A DNA stretch of 64,000 nucleotides from Ascidiaceihabitans sp047624005 (GTDB lineage Bacteria; Pseudomonadota; Alphaproteobacteria; Rhodobacterales; Rhodobacteraceae): positions 1-64,000 of the forward strand of contig JBLHPE010000007.1 of NCBI GenBank assembly GCA_047624005.1. Direction: 5' to 3'. A program made the position numbers and the translations under genes. This document shows positions 14,711 through 24,607 of this stretch, piece after piece. The notes below the pieces were generated by a model. It did not search any database. It was not told where the DNA came from and saw nothing but the letters and a program-made list of their open reading frames with translations. Position 1 is the first letter of the stretch. Every line of letters begins with the position of its first letter.

Positions 14711-16650
14711 AACGTAATCGCGCAGATCATGAGGCCAATCACCGCTTGCTGTCGCGCCGCGCCCTTGTTTTGGGTGGGATGCAATTTGCTTTGATCGGGG
14801 GACTTGCTGCTCGCATGCGCCATCTTCAGGTCAACGAAGCGGATCAGTTTCGCACTTTGGCAGAAGAAAACCGGATCAAGTTTAAACTGATCGCGCCCGC
14901 ACGTGGCGAAGTTTTTGACCGCAACGGCGTTCAACTGGCCCAAAACATTCCGACCTATCAGATTAAGATGGTGCGGGAGGACGCGCGTGATGTTGAAGCT
15001 GTCATTGCTGAACTTCGCAAAATCATCGACCTTGATGAAGAGACCCTTGCCCGCGCAATGGCCGAAATGAAACGCAGCGCACCGTTTTACCCTGTCACTG
15101 TCGCCGATGATGTGAACTGGGAAGACATCAGCCGCGTGTCCGTCAACGCGCCCGCCCTGCCCGGTGTCACACCCGAAGTGGGATTGTCACGGGTCTATCC
15201 GCTAGGTTCTGATTTCGCCCATATTCTAGGTTACGTTGGCCCCGTCAGTGACTACGACCTTGACCGAATTGAGGATCCCGATCCGCTGTTGCGTATCCCG
15301 CGCTTTCAGATCGGCAAAGTCGGAGTTGAGGCCAAGGAAGAGGCACGCTTACGTGGCGCAGCAGGCAATAAACAAGTCGAAGTAAACGCAGCAGGGCGCG
15401 AAATGCGCGAATTGGGCCGTCGCGAAGGGCGACCAGGCGCTGACATCCAATTGACCATCGATTCCAAGCTGCAAAACTACCTTCAGGCACGGCTTGGCAA
15501 CGAAAGTGCCAGCGCCGTTGTCATAGATTGCGAAACCGGTGACTTGGTCGCAATTGGCTCTGCTCCAACCTATGATCCGAACTTATTTGTCTCGGGCATT
15601 TCTGTGGCAGATTATGCATCACTGACGGAAAACAAGTACCGCCCGCTTGCCTCCAAAGCGGTGCAAGGCACATACCCACCGGGTTCAACGTTCAAGATGA
15701 TAACGGCAATGGCTGCGCTTGAAGACGGGTTGATTGGCCCAAATGACACGGTGCGCTGCAATGGCTACCTTGAAGTGGCGGATCGTAAATTTCACTGCTG
15801 GAAGCGATCCGGTCACGGCAGTGTTGACCTGAAAGATTCCCTTAAACGCAGCTGCGACGTTTATTATTACGATCTAGCCCTCAAGGTTGGGATCGAAAAG
15901 ATTTCAGCGATGGCAAACATCTTTGGACTTGGCATCCGACACAACATCGAAATGTCCGCTGTTGCACGGGGCTTGACCCCGACCAAAGCCTGGAAAAAGC
16001 GGATTTATGACAAAGACTGGGTCATCGGCGACACGGTCAACGCCTCAATCGGACAAGGGGACATGTTGGCATCGCCGCTTCAACTGGCTGTTATGACTGC
16101 ACGTCTGGCCACAGGACGCGAAGTGACGCCAAGATTGGTGAAATCGGTGGACGGCGTCGAACAAGCCTCGGGTGCGGGCGCGCCTCTTAAAGTGGACCAA
16201 GATAACCTAAAAAAGATGCGCCAAGCCATGTTTGCTGTGGTCAATGACCGCGGGGGTACCGGATTTGGCAGTCGCATCACAGCGGACGACATGCTGATGG
16301 CGGGCAAAACCGGCACCAGCCAAGTGCGCAACATTTCCGCCGCCGAACGGCGCAGTGGTGTTGTGCGCAACGAAGACTTGCCATGGGAACGACGCGACCA
16401 TGCGCTGTTCGTAGATTTCGCACCCGCTGACAATCCCAAATACGCGGTCGCCGTGATCGTTGAACATGGCGGTGGCGGGTCAAAAGCTGCAGCGCCCATT
16501 GCGCGCGACATCACACTACAAGCCCTTTATGGCGGCAAACCCCCGCTTGCGGCCTATCCCTCAAAGGACCGTGGCCGTATCAATGGCCAACAAAAACGGC
16601 TCGAAAAAGTGCGCCCTACGGCCGCCATCGATGGCAAAGACCGCGCATGA
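14707..16650 (+). CDS. mrdA: Penicillin-binding protein 2 (elongation transpeptidase)
   Basis: 647 residues. An N-terminal membrane anchor (ALVLGGMQFALIGGLAARM, near 20-38) precedes the PBP dimerisation domain (about 50-220) and the transpeptidase domain (about 250-610). Catalytic motifs are visible: the nucleophile in PPGSTFKM, the SxD-type triad motif in KRSCDVYYYD, and KTGT in MAGKTGTSQV. It cross-links peptidoglycan during elongation together with RodA, whose gene overlaps by ATGA. A basic tail of about 40 residues follows the domain. Confidence 0.97.
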   Translation: MKRNRADHEANHRLLSRRALVLGGMQFALIGGLAARMRHLQVNEADQFRTLAEENRIKFKLIAPARGEVFDRNGVQLAQNIPTYQIKMVREDARDVEAVIAELRKIIDLDEETLARAMAEMKRSAPFYPVTVADDVNWEDISRVSVNAPALPGVTPEVGLSRVYPLGSDFAHILGYVGPVSDYDLDRIEDPDPLLRIPRFQIGKVGVEAKEEARLRGAAGNKQVEVNAAGREMRELGRREGRPGADIQLTIDSKLQNYLQARLGNESASAVVIDCETGDLVAIGSAPTYDPNLFVSGISVADYASLTENKYRPLASKAVQGTYPPGSTFKMITAMAALEDGLIGPNDTVRCNGYLEVADRKFHCWKRSGHGSVDLKDSLKRSCDVYYYDLALKVGIEKISAMANIFGLGIRHNIEMSAVARGLTPTKAWKKRIYDKDWVIGDTVNASIGQGDMLASPLQLAVMTARLATGREVTPRLVKSVDGVEQASGAGAPLKVDQDNLKKMRQAMFAVVNDRGGTGFGSRITADDMLMAGKTGTSQVRNISAAERRSGVVRNEDLPWERRDHALFVDFAPADNPKYAVAVIVEHGGGGSKAAAPIARDITLQALYGGKPPLAAYPSKDRGRINGQQKRLEKVRPTAAIDGKDRA

Positions 16651-17786
16651 GCTATCTTGAATACACCGTCAAATCGACGCCCACAGGGATGCGCAAAATC
16701 CTGTTCCTAAATTGGCCCTTAATCCTGCTGCTTAGTTCCGTCGCAGGTGTTGGTTTTTTGATGCTTTATTCGGTTGCGGGAGGCAGCTTCGCCCCGTGGG
16801 CAGAGCCGCAAATGAAACGCTTCGCTGTTGGACTAGTTTTGATGGTGTTTGTCGGAATGGTCCCGATCTGGTTTTGGCGCAGTATCGCTGGCTTCAGTTA
16901 CGGTGTGACTGTCATCCTACTTATCGGGGTTGATCTTTTTGGTGCCGAGGGCAAAGGTGCTCAGCGTTGGATCGATCTTGGCTTCATCCGACTACAACCA
17001 TCAGAGTTAATGAAAATCACCCTCGTGATGTTCCTTGCCGCTTACTACGATTGGCTGCCTTCAAAGAAAAAATCCCGACCCATTTGGGTGCTTATCCCTA
17101 TCGTAATGATCCTATTCCCAACCGCTTTGGTTCTTAAGCAACCCGACCTTGGGACGTCCCTATTGCTCGTCATGGCAGGTGGTGGTTTAATGTTTCTTGC
17201 AGGCGTGCATTGGGCCTATTTCGCGGCCGTTATGGCATCAGGTATTGGGATGATCGTCGCTGTCTTCCAAAGCCGTGGCGCGACCTGGCAATTGCTGAAC
17301 AACTACCAATACCGCCGGATCGACACCTTCCTTGATCCCAGCGCCGACCCATTGGGTGCGGGCTACCATATCACCCAATCCAAGATCGCCCTTGGATCAG
17401 GGGGCTGGACCGGACGTGGGTTCATGCAGGGCCCACAAAGCAGGTTGAACTTCCTACCCGAGAAACACACCGACTTTATCTTTACAACATTGGCCGAGGA
17501 ATTTGGCTTTGTTGGCGGGATCTCGTTGCTCGCAATTTACTTACTCATAATCTTCTTTTGCGTGGCCTCTGCTTTGGCCAATCGTGATAGGTTTTCGTCC
17601 CTGTTGATCCTTGGGATCGCGTTGAATTTTTTCCTCTTTTTCTCTGTGAATATGGCAATGGTAATGGGGCTTATCCCCGTCGTTGGCGTACCACTTCCAC
17701 TGGTCAGCTACGGCGGGTCCGCTATGCTCGTCCTTATGATCGCTTTTGGACTGGTGCAAAGCGCCCATGTCCACAGACCAAGGTAG
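16647..17786 (+). CDS. rodA: Rod-elongation SEDS glycosyltransferase RodA
   Basis: 379-residue SEDS-family membrane protein with about ten helices. It polymerises lipid II into glycan strands as the partner of PBP2. Diagnostic stretches are GAQRWIDLGFIRLQPSELMK, KQPDLGTS, LPEKHTDFIFTTLAEEFGFV and PLPLVSYGGSAMLVLM. It starts inside the mrdA stop (ATGA). ghrA follows after 9 bp, so the transcription unit may continue. Confidence 0.97.
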   Translation: MSYLEYTVKSTPTGMRKILFLNWPLILLLSSVAGVGFLMLYSVAGGSFAPWAEPQMKRFAVGLVLMVFVGMVPIWFWRSIAGFSYGVTVILLIGVDLFGAEGKGAQRWIDLGFIRLQPSELMKITLVMFLAAYYDWLPSKKKSRPIWVLIPIVMILFPTALVLKQPDLGTSLLLVMAGGGLMFLAGVHWAYFAAVMASGIGMIVAVFQSRGATWQLLNNYQYRRIDTFLDPSADPLGAGYHITQSKIALGSGGWTGRGFMQGPQSRLNFLPEKHTDFIFTTLAEEFGFVGGISLLAIYLLIIFFCVASALANRDRFSSLLILGIALNFFLFFSVNMAMVMGLIPVVGVPLPLVSYGGSAMLVLMIAFGLVQSAHVHRPR

Positions 17787-17795
17787 TTTCCAACC

Positions 17796-18728
17796 ATGAC
17801 ACTTAACGTCTTATTCGCAGGCAAAGAAGAGCGCTGGCCGCACTATGAAGGCCCCTTGAATGAAGCGATCAGCGCCCTTGGGATTGATGCGCATTTGGCG
17901 ACAGACATCGCACCAGAGTTGGTTGATTACATCGTCTACGCCCCGAATTCTGATCTTAAGGATTTCACGCCGTACACACGGGCCAAGGCGGTGCTAAACT
18001 TGTGGGCTGGAGTAGAAGCGATAGTGGGGAACAAAACCCTAAACATACCGCTCACACGTATGGTCGATACCGGTTTAACCCAAGGGATGGTCGAATGGGT
18101 TTGCGGACACACAATGCGCCACCATCTTGGCATAGATCAACACATCATCAACCCATCCAATCAATGGGCTCCCAGCCCACCACCACTTGCATGGGACCGC
18201 TCCGTAGTCGTGTTCGGCATGGGGGAACTTGGCAGCGCTTGCGCAACCGTGCTTGCGAAATTCGGGTTCAACGTAACGGGATGGAGTCGTTCAGAGAAAT
18301 CTATTGGTCGGGTTACATCCTTGCATGGTCCTGACGGGCTAAAGGCTGCATTGGCAAAAGCAGAAATCGCAATCCTGTTGCTGCCTGACACCCCGGCGAC
18401 GAACAACACATTTGATGCAGATGCACTTGCGTTGATGCCTAAAGGTGCGGTCATAATCAATCCTGGTCGCGGACCATTGATCGACGATGACGCTTTGTTG
18501 GCCTCACTTGACGCGGGCCATATCGGACACGCTACTCTCGACACGTTCCGCGTTGAACCACTCCCAGAAAACCACCCATATTGGGCCCATCCAAAGGTCA
18601 CGGTCACGCCACACGTCGCAGCGGAAACAAGACCCAAGTATTCCAGCCTGACAATTGCTGAAAACATCCGGCGCGGCGAAGCAGGGGAACCGTTCCTACA
18701 CCTCGTTGATCGAAGCGTAGGATACTAA
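17796..18728 (+). CDS. ghrA: Glyoxylate/hydroxypyruvate reductase A
   Basis: 310 residues of the D-2-hydroxyacid dehydrogenase family. It reduces glyoxylate and hydroxypyruvate with NADPH or NADH. Seen: the Rossmann motif VVFGMGELGSACATVLAKFG (about 130-150), the catalytic Arg in NPGRGPLIDDDAL, Glu in FRVEPLPENHPYW, and His in TPHVAAET. Length and the LNLWAGVEAI segment fit the GhrA subgroup. It is 9 bp after rodA, probably read-through coupled without functional linkage. Confidence 0.9.
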   Translation: MTLNVLFAGKEERWPHYEGPLNEAISALGIDAHLATDIAPELVDYIVYAPNSDLKDFTPYTRAKAVLNLWAGVEAIVGNKTLNIPLTRMVDTGLTQGMVEWVCGHTMRHHLGIDQHIINPSNQWAPSPPPLAWDRSVVVFGMGELGSACATVLAKFGFNVTGWSRSEKSIGRVTSLHGPDGLKAALAKAEIAILLLPDTPATNNTFDADALALMPKGAVIINPGRGPLIDDDALLASLDAGHIGHATLDTFRVEPLPENHPYWAHPKVTVTPHVAAETRPKYSSLTIAENIRRGEAGEPFLHLVDRSVGY

Positions 18729-18740
18729 CTTTTTGAAATT

Positions 18741-18767
18741 GCGGTCAGGGGCAGCACCCCCGACCGC
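18741..18767. terminator. Strong hairpin between convergent ghrA and the M3 peptidase gene
   Basis: GCGGTCAGGGG (18741-18751) and CCCCCGACCGC (18757-18767) form a stem of ten G-C-rich pairs with one mismatch and a 5-base loop. It lies between two convergent genes and could serve both. Neither side has a proper T-run, so termination strength is uncertain. Confidence 0.55.
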
Positions 18768-18773
18768 CCCTTA

Positions 18774-20786
18774 TCAAGCGGCCAAACCGCGGCCCTTCAA
18801 CAGCGCCTCAACACCCGGTAAACGACCACGAAACGCGATATACAATTCGCCCGCATCGCGACTGCCACCAGTAGACAAGATGTTGGCTTCTAAGGCCGCT
18901 GCACGTTCAGGGTCAAAGGCACCGCCCGCTTCTTCAAAGGCTTCAAACGCATCGGCATCCATAACTTCGGACCACATGTAGCTGTAGTACCCTGACGAGT
19001 AACCGTCGCCTGAGAACACGTGGGCAAAATGCGGTGTCGCATGGCGCATCGTGATCGCACGTGGCATCCCCAAACCATCCAGTATCTCGGATTGACGGGC
19101 CATCGGATCGCTCGGCGCGTCGCCGTCGTGGAATTCCAAATCGACCAAAGCCGACGCAACATATTCAACGGTAGAAAAGCCCATGTCATAGGTCGCTGCA
19201 CCTAGAACTTTCTTCAACAGCGCTTCAGGCATCGCCTTGCCAGTTTCAGCATGGGTTGCAAACTTGGCAAGCACTTCAGGCACTTCCAACCAGTGCTCGT
19301 ACAACTGGCTTGGCAGCTCCACAAAATCGCGGGCAACAGACGTTCCCGACACACTCTCATAGGTCACGTTCGACAACATCTGGTGCAAGGCATGCCCAAA
19401 TTCATGGAACAATGTGCGGGCATCGTCATAAGACAATAACGCAGGCGCGCCTTTGGCAAAATTACACACGTTAATCACCACAGGAGCTTGTACCTCAGGG
19501 AACTTCGCTTGTGACCGCATCGCCGAACACCACGCACCAGAGCGCTTGGACCCGCGCGCGAAATAATCACCGATAAATACAGCGACATGTGCGCCATCAC
19601 GGGTCACTTCCCACGCGCGGCAATCCTCATGATAGAGCGGTACATCCAGCGGTTTGAACTGCAATCCAAACAACCGCGTTGCACAATCAAACGACGCATC
19701 AATCATGCGGTCCAATTGGAAATATGGCTTCAATTCAGCTTCATCCAGATCGTGTAATTCTTTGCGACGGCGTTCAGAATAGAACCGCCAATCCCAAGGC
19801 TCCAAATCACCGTTCACGCCATCGGCGTGCATCATCGCCGCCAACTTCTCTGCATCTGAATTTGCCTGTGCCTTGGCTGGCTCCCAAACCGCCATCAGCA
19901 AATCACGTACAGCTTCCGGCTTCTTCGCCATCTCCGTTTCTAATTTATATTCAGCAAAGTTCGCATAGCCCAACAACTGCGCCCGTTCGGACCGCAAAGC
20001 CAAAGTCTCGGCTGCGATTTCACGATTGTCCGTTCCGCCACCGTTGGCCCCACGCGCACCCCACGCCTTATACGCAATTTCGCGCAAATCGCGACGGGTC
20101 GAGAACTGCAAAAACGGTACGATGATCGAACGCGACAATGTCACAACCGGACCACCAGCTTCTTTTTCTTCGCCAGCAGCACGGGCCGCCGCGATCACAA
20201 ACTCTGGCAGACCATCCAAATCACCCTCGCCTAAAGGCATGAACCACTCACGCTCATCAGCCAAAAGGTTCTGCGTAAACTCGGTTCCGAGGACCGCCAA
20301 GCGCCCTTTAATCTCTTTCATTCGATCCTCGCCGACGCCCTCTAACGCCGATCCAGAGCGCACAAACCCGCGATGCGTCAACATCAAAACACGGGCTTGT
20401 TCATCGGTCAGTTCCAAGCTGTCACGCGCATCCCAAACGGCAGCGACACGGGCAAACAACGCTTTATTGCTAGACACTTCGGAAAAATGCGCCGCCAACA
20501 GTGGGGCAAAATCACGCTGTAATGCTTCACGTGCAGGATTACTGTCCGCACCCGCAACTGTGTAAAATGCAGACAGAACTTTATCCAAGTCACGGCCCAC
20601 AGCCTCTAACGCTTCGATCGTATTGGCGAATGATGCTGGATCAGCGGTGGCTGTAATGGCACCAATTTCTGCCTTATGGCTGGCCAAAGCAACGCCAAGT
20701 GCTGGCGCGAAATCATCGTCAGAAATTTTATCAAACGGGGTCAGGCCAAACGGGGTTTCCCAAGCGGTCAGTAATGGATTGGTCAT
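18774..20786 (-). CDS. M3-family metallopeptidase (oligopeptidase A/dipeptidyl carboxypeptidase type)
   Basis: 670 residues of the thimet-like M3 family. These cytoplasmic zinc enzymes degrade short peptides. The zinc site HEFGH is in DARTLFHEFGHALHQML, and the downstream third-ligand Glu region is near ESVSGTSVARDFVELPSQ. Helical N-terminal and C-terminal parts are of normal length. ATG 20786 follows AAGGAGA and is preferred to the longer frame. It could be annotated prlC or dcp, and sequence by eye does not decide between them. Confidence 0.92.
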   Translation of the reverse strand: MTNPLLTAWETPFGLTPFDKISDDDFAPALGVALASHKAEIGAITATADPASFANTIEALEAVGRDLDKVLSAFYTVAGADSNPAREALQRDFAPLLAAHFSEVSSNKALFARVAAVWDARDSLELTDEQARVLMLTHRGFVRSGSALEGVGEDRMKEIKGRLAVLGTEFTQNLLADEREWFMPLGEGDLDGLPEFVIAAARAAGEEKEAGGPVVTLSRSIIVPFLQFSTRRDLREIAYKAWGARGANGGGTDNREIAAETLALRSERAQLLGYANFAEYKLETEMAKKPEAVRDLLMAVWEPAKAQANSDAEKLAAMMHADGVNGDLEPWDWRFYSERRRKELHDLDEAELKPYFQLDRMIDASFDCATRLFGLQFKPLDVPLYHEDCRAWEVTRDGAHVAVFIGDYFARGSKRSGAWCSAMRSQAKFPEVQAPVVINVCNFAKGAPALLSYDDARTLFHEFGHALHQMLSNVTYESVSGTSVARDFVELPSQLYEHWLEVPEVLAKFATHAETGKAMPEALLKKVLGAATYDMGFSTVEYVASALVDLEFHDGDAPSDPMARQSEILDGLGMPRAITMRHATPHFAHVFSGDGYSSGYYSYMWSEVMDADAFEAFEEAGGAFDPERAAALEANILSTGGSRDAGELYIAFRGRLPGVEALLKGRGLAA

Positions 20787-20853
20787 AAGTGTCTCCTTTA
20801 AAGTCAAACTAAGGTCGGCCAATCCGCACTACAATGGTGCCGCGATCAAATGC

Positions 20854-21897
20854 CTACTGGGTGCCACAGATCGGGCAATCGGCGCGAGATTCCAGCGTAA
20901 TTTTGCGGCTTTCGCCGTACAGCGCATCATAAATTATCATCTCGCCGCGCAAGGACGCACCAGCATCCGTGATGACCTTGATCGCCTCAACAGCCATCAT
21001 CGACCCAACAACCCCCGGCAAGGGACCAATAACGCCAGCCTCAGCACAACTAGGGGCCAATTCAGGCGCAGGCGCTTGCGGGAAAATACATTGATAACAC
21101 GGCGCATCATTTGCAGGATCAAAGACGCTCAGCTGCCCTTCCCATTGCGTCAACGCCCCAGAAATCAACGGCTTGCCCAGCGCCACACAGATCCGGTTCA
21201 CCAGATACCGTGTCTCAAAGTTATCGCACCCATCCAACACAAGATCATATTCGGAAATCAGTTCTTCAGCGATTTCATCCGTCAATCGCCGCTCATATGG
21301 GCGCACCGTGACATAAGGGTTCTGCGCAATCATCGCCGCTTGGGCCGAAAAAACCTTGGGCAACCCAATATCGCTATCGCGGTGGATCACTTGGCGTTGC
21401 AAGTTCGCGTTATCGACCACATCGTCATCAATGATCCCAATCGTGCCCACACCTGCTGCAGCCAAATATTGCAACACAGGCGATCCAAGACCACCCGCAC
21501 CCACAACTAAAACGGATGCTTCTTTCAACGCTTTTTGCCCCGGTCCCCCCATTTCACGCATCACGATATGGCGGGCGTAGCGGTTCAGTTCGGTGTCCGA
21601 AAACAAAGGACTATCGACTTGAGTTTCAGCAACCTTCACCTCAGCTTTTGAACGCAACCTCCCTAAACCCCAGCGATACCCCCAAATAAGTACGCCCAAA
21701 CCAAAAAACATCGCCCAAGGTTCGGCCATCTCGCGGACTGCATAGTTCAACTTATTTTCTGGAATTGGTACAATTAACAAAAAGAAGACAATCGCTGCAG
21801 GAAAGGAACCAAATAGAACCCAACGCCCTCGATAAGGCACACTAAAACCAAAACACGCAAACCAAATGACTATAGCAGAAATCAGAACAAACAACAT
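20854..21897 (-). CDS. ThiF/MoeB-type adenylyltransferase with N-terminal membrane helices
   Basis: 347 residues. About three hydrophobic segments occupy residues 1-80 (including VLISAIVIWFACFGFSV and WVLFGSFPAAIVFFLLIVPI). A complete E1-like domain follows: ATP-binding VVGAGGLGSPVLQYLAAAGVG, DDDVVDNANLQRQ, DGCDNFETRYLVN, and the zinc cysteines CYQC and CPIC. MoeB adenylates the C-terminus of MoaD for molybdopterin synthesis; ThiF does the same for ThiS. No moa or thi gene is adjacent, so the partner is unknown. The ATG directly follows the dut stop (TGAATG). The membrane anchor is unusual compared with classical MoeB. Confidence 0.85.
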   Translation of the reverse strand: MLFVLISAIVIWFACFGFSVPYRGRWVLFGSFPAAIVFFLLIVPIPENKLNYAVREMAEPWAMFFGLGVLIWGYRWGLGRLRSKAEVKVAETQVDSPLFSDTELNRYARHIVMREMGGPGQKALKEASVLVVGAGGLGSPVLQYLAAAGVGTIGIIDDDVVDNANLQRQVIHRDSDIGLPKVFSAQAAMIAQNPYVTVRPYERRLTDEIAEELISEYDLVLDGCDNFETRYLVNRICVALGKPLISGALTQWEGQLSVFDPANDAPCYQCIFPQAPAPELAPSCAEAGVIGPLPGVVGSMMAVEAIKVITDAGASLRGEMIIYDALYGESRKITLESRADCPICGTQ

Positions 21898-22356
21898 TCA
21901 GGTGCGCCCCGTAGACCCAAAACCGCCCGTACCACGCGCGGTGTCATCTAGCGTATCACTTTGAACAAACGTGGCCTGCACAACAGGGGCAACAACCACT
22001 TGCGCGATGCGCATACCGTGCGTCACCTCGAACGGATCAGCGCCCGTGTTCAAAACGATTACACCAACAAGCCCCCGATAATCACTATCGATTGTGCCAG
22101 GCGAGTTCACCAATGTAATACCGTGTTTCAAGGCTAGGCCCGAACGTGGGCGCACCTGTACTTCAAACCCACGGGGGATTTCAAAACGCAATCCGGTCGG
22201 GATCAATGCACGTCCTCCACTCGGGATATCAATGCCCGCGCGATCTTCAAAATTGGCACGAATATCCGCACCCGCCGCCCCGTCCGTTTCGTAAAACGGC
22301 AACGCTATTTCGGGATCAAAGTCTGCGTCCCGAACAACCTTAATCGTCACGCTCAC
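21898..22356 (-). CDS. dut: dUTP diphosphatase
   Basis: 152 residues, the normal length of trimeric dUTPase. It hydrolyses dUTP to dUMP, preventing uracil incorporation and feeding thymidylate synthesis. The five motifs are visible: DGAAGADIRA, RPRSGLALKHG, GTIDSDYRGLVGVIVLN with the uracil pocket, GMRIAQVVVAPV, and the flexible C-terminal arm RGTGGFGSTG. It overlaps coaBC by ATGA, the familiar coaBC-dut pairing. Confidence 0.97.
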   Translation of the reverse strand: MSVTIKVVRDADFDPEIALPFYETDGAAGADIRANFEDRAGIDIPSGGRALIPTGLRFEIPRGFEVQVRPRSGLALKHGITLVNSPGTIDSDYRGLVGVIVLNTGADPFEVTHGMRIAQVVVAPVVQATFVQSDTLDDTARGTGGFGSTGRT

Positions 22357-23546
22357 GCAATAGCCTCGGCAATCCGGTGTGCCAATTTTCGTGAAACATT
22401 GTCCTTAGACATACGGGGCCAATCCTCAACACCTGCATCCGAAATCAACGATACGGCGTTTTCGGTCCCACCCATAATCCCCGTTTCTGGGGATACATCA
22501 TTGGCCACGATCCAATCGCAGCCCTTGCGCTTCCGCTTGGCCGTGGCATTTGCTTTGACGTCGTTTGTCTCGGCTGCGAAGCCAATCACAAGCGGCGGAC
22601 GACCAGTTGTAAGCTGCGCCACATGGGCCAAAATGTCAGGGTTCTCGGCAAATTTTAGGGTCGGCAAACCGTCTTTGGATTTTTTAAGTTTGCGATCGCT
22701 TGCACCCTCAACACGCCAATCCGCAACAGCGGCGGCAAAGATCGCAACGTCAGCGGGCAAGGCAGTTTGAACCGCTTCTAACATCTGCTGGGCAGTCTGA
22801 ACGGCAATCACTTCAACACCTTCGGGCGGGGCAACATCGGCAGGGCCTGTCACAAATACAACATCCGCGCCCAACGCCGACAATGCATTGGCAAGGGCTG
22901 TACCTTGCGCACCAGAAGAACGGTTTGCGATATATCGAACGGGATCAATCGGTTCGTGCGTCGGACCAGACGTGATCAAAACACGCTTCCCTTTCAGCGT
23001 GCCATTCGCCAATTTTGCCTCAACAGCCGCAACAACCTCTAGGGGTTCAGACATTCGACCGGGACCAAATTCACCACAGGCCATGTCGCCATCATTCGGG
23101 CCGATAAATGTGACACCATCACCCTTCAATGTTGCTATGTTGCGCTGGGTCGCGGGGTGCTGCCACATGCGCACGTTCATCGCTGGTGCCAGCAAGACTG
23201 GTGTGTCGGTGGCTAGTAGCAAAGTTGAAGCAAGATCATTCGCCAACCCCTGTGCCATCTTCGCCATCAAATCGGCTGTCGCAGGGGCCACCACGATCAA
23301 GTCAGCAGAACGGGAAAGTTGGATATGGCCCATCTCGGCCTCATCCGTCAGGTCAAATAAGTCAGTGTAGACCTTCGAGCCAGACAAGGCTGCCACCGAC
23401 AAAGGGGTCACAAATTCTGTCCCAGCACGCGTCAAAACAGGGGTCACATCCGCACCGCGCTCGCGCAATCGACGGATCAGATCAAGGCTTTTGAACGCAG
23501 CAATGCCACCACCAATAATCAAGAGAATTCGTTTTCCGCTCAGCAT
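22353..23546 (-). CDS. coaBC: Bifunctional phosphopantothenoylcysteine decarboxylase/synthetase
   Basis: 397 residues. CoaB joins cysteine to 4'-phosphopantothenate with CTP, and CoaC decarboxylates the product, in coenzyme A synthesis. The N-terminal flavoprotein part has IIGGGIAAFKSLDLIRRLRE, the catalytic His in the QLSRSADLIVVAPATADLM area, PAMNVRMWQHPATQRN and the flexible MACGEFGPGRM loop. The C-terminal CoaB part has ITSGPTHEPIDPVRYIANRS, and Lys in FAAETNDV and KRKGCDWIVANDV. ATG 23546 follows GAGG. Confidence 0.97.
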   Translation of the reverse strand: MLSGKRILLIIGGGIAAFKSLDLIRRLRERGADVTPVLTRAGTEFVTPLSVAALSGSKVYTDLFDLTDEAEMGHIQLSRSADLIVVAPATADLMAKMAQGLANDLASTLLLATDTPVLLAPAMNVRMWQHPATQRNIATLKGDGVTFIGPNDGDMACGEFGPGRMSEPLEVVAAVEAKLANGTLKGKRVLITSGPTHEPIDPVRYIANRSSGAQGTALANALSALGADVVFVTGPADVAPPEGVEVIAVQTAQQMLEAVQTALPADVAIFAAAVADWRVEGASDRKLKKSKDGLPTLKFAENPDILAHVAQLTTGRPPLVIGFAAETNDVKANATAKRKRKGCDWIVANDVSPETGIMGGTENAVSLISDAGVEDWPRMSKDNVSRKLAHRIAEAIA

Positions 23547-23636
23547 GACGTGCCTCGATATTTGGACAATTGGTCAATCATACTGCGAGCGGGTGCGTTC
23601 TGCCAGCCCGTAAGGTTCACGCGTTGCGCACTTCAA

Positions 23637-24515
23637 CTACATAAGGAAGTTTTGAATTTCTGGCCCTTGGCTTTCCAATGTTTTACGCATTTTCCCAAAG
23701 GCTGCAGCTTCCAACTGGCGAACGCGTTCTTTGCTTAGAGACAATTCCTTTCCCAAGCTTTCCAATGTCCGCGGCGTATCCCGTAACTTTCGTTCCCGCA
23801 CAATGAATCGTTCGCGTTCACTCAACTCACCCATCGCGTCAAACAACCACGTCCGCAACTGGGCCGTATCATGCGAGTGCTCAACAACCTCAGCGGCCTG
23901 CGCGCTATCATCTTCAAGTGCGTCAATCCACTCACGACCTTCATCCTCTGACGATTGAGTCGCGTTCAGCGAGAAATCAGAGCCGGACAACCGACCCTCC
24001 ATCATCTCCACGTCGTGCAAGGGGACGCCAATCTCTGTCGAGATCATCTGCAACAACTGGTGCTTGTCCAATTTGACGCCCGCAGATTTGCTTTCGCGCT
24101 CTAAACGGGCCTGCACACGGCGCATGTTAAAAAATAATGACTTTTGGGAAGATGTGGACCCGGTCCGAACCATCGACCAATTGCGCATGACATGGTCTTG
24201 GACCGAAGCCTTGATCCACCACATCGCGTAGGTCGAGAACCGTACACCGCGATCAGGGTCAAACTTTTCAGCCGCCTTCATCAGGCCCAATCCTGCCTCT
24301 TGGATAAGGTCGTTCATAGGGGCGCCATAACGTTTGAATTTTGAAGCCATCGAGATCGCCAAGCGCATGTACGCGGTGATTAAGCGATGCAATGCGGCCT
24401 CGTCACGATGGTCACGCCACGCATAGGCCAATTTCAATTCGGTCTCTGCATCCAGCATCTCTGCCTTCATCGCGATCCGTGTTATAGAAATGTCTCTCGC
24501 TGTCTCCAAGGCCAT
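23637..24515 (-). CDS. rpoH: RNA polymerase sigma-32-type factor
   Basis: 292 residues. Region 2 is clear: MRLAISMASKFKRYGAPMND, then LIQEAGLGLMKAAEKFDPDR and FSTYAMWWIKASVQDHVMRN. The RpoH box is seen as SSQKSLFFNMRR, and region 4 as LGKELSLSKERVRQLEAAAF. It directs heat- and stress-responsive transcription. Relatives often have two copies; the TSSQKSLFFN form looks closer to the RpoHII type linked to singlet-oxygen stress, but that is an impression. ATG 24515 follows GGAG and is preferred to the upstream start at 24575. It is divergent from cobU. Confidence 0.92.
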   Translation of the reverse strand: MALETARDISITRIAMKAEMLDAETELKLAYAWRDHRDEAALHRLITAYMRLAISMASKFKRYGAPMNDLIQEAGLGLMKAAEKFDPDRGVRFSTYAMWWIKASVQDHVMRNWSMVRTGSTSSQKSLFFNMRRVQARLERESKSAGVKLDKHQLLQMISTEIGVPLHDVEMMEGRLSGSDFSLNATQSSEDEGREWIDALEDDSAQAAEVVEHSHDTAQLRTWLFDAMGELSERERFIVRERKLRDTPRTLESLGKELSLSKERVRQLEAAAFGKMRKTLESQGPEIQNFLM

Positions 24516-24607
24516 TGCGGCACTCCATGTTATGATGAGCGCTTGTTTTGGACGCTCATAATAGATACGCAGCAAATTAACGATTGGTTCACTTTAGGGG
24601 CGGAAAA

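Noticed and set aside
20623..21510. Plus-strand 295-codon frame
   Set aside because: Lies antisense across the M3 peptidase and MoeB-like genes, whose motifs are intact; it is a shadow.
23547..23600. FNR-like box upstream of coaBC (TTGACCAATTGTCC)
   Set aside because: The two half-sites are not spaced as an FNR/FnrL site and one half mismatches the consensus.
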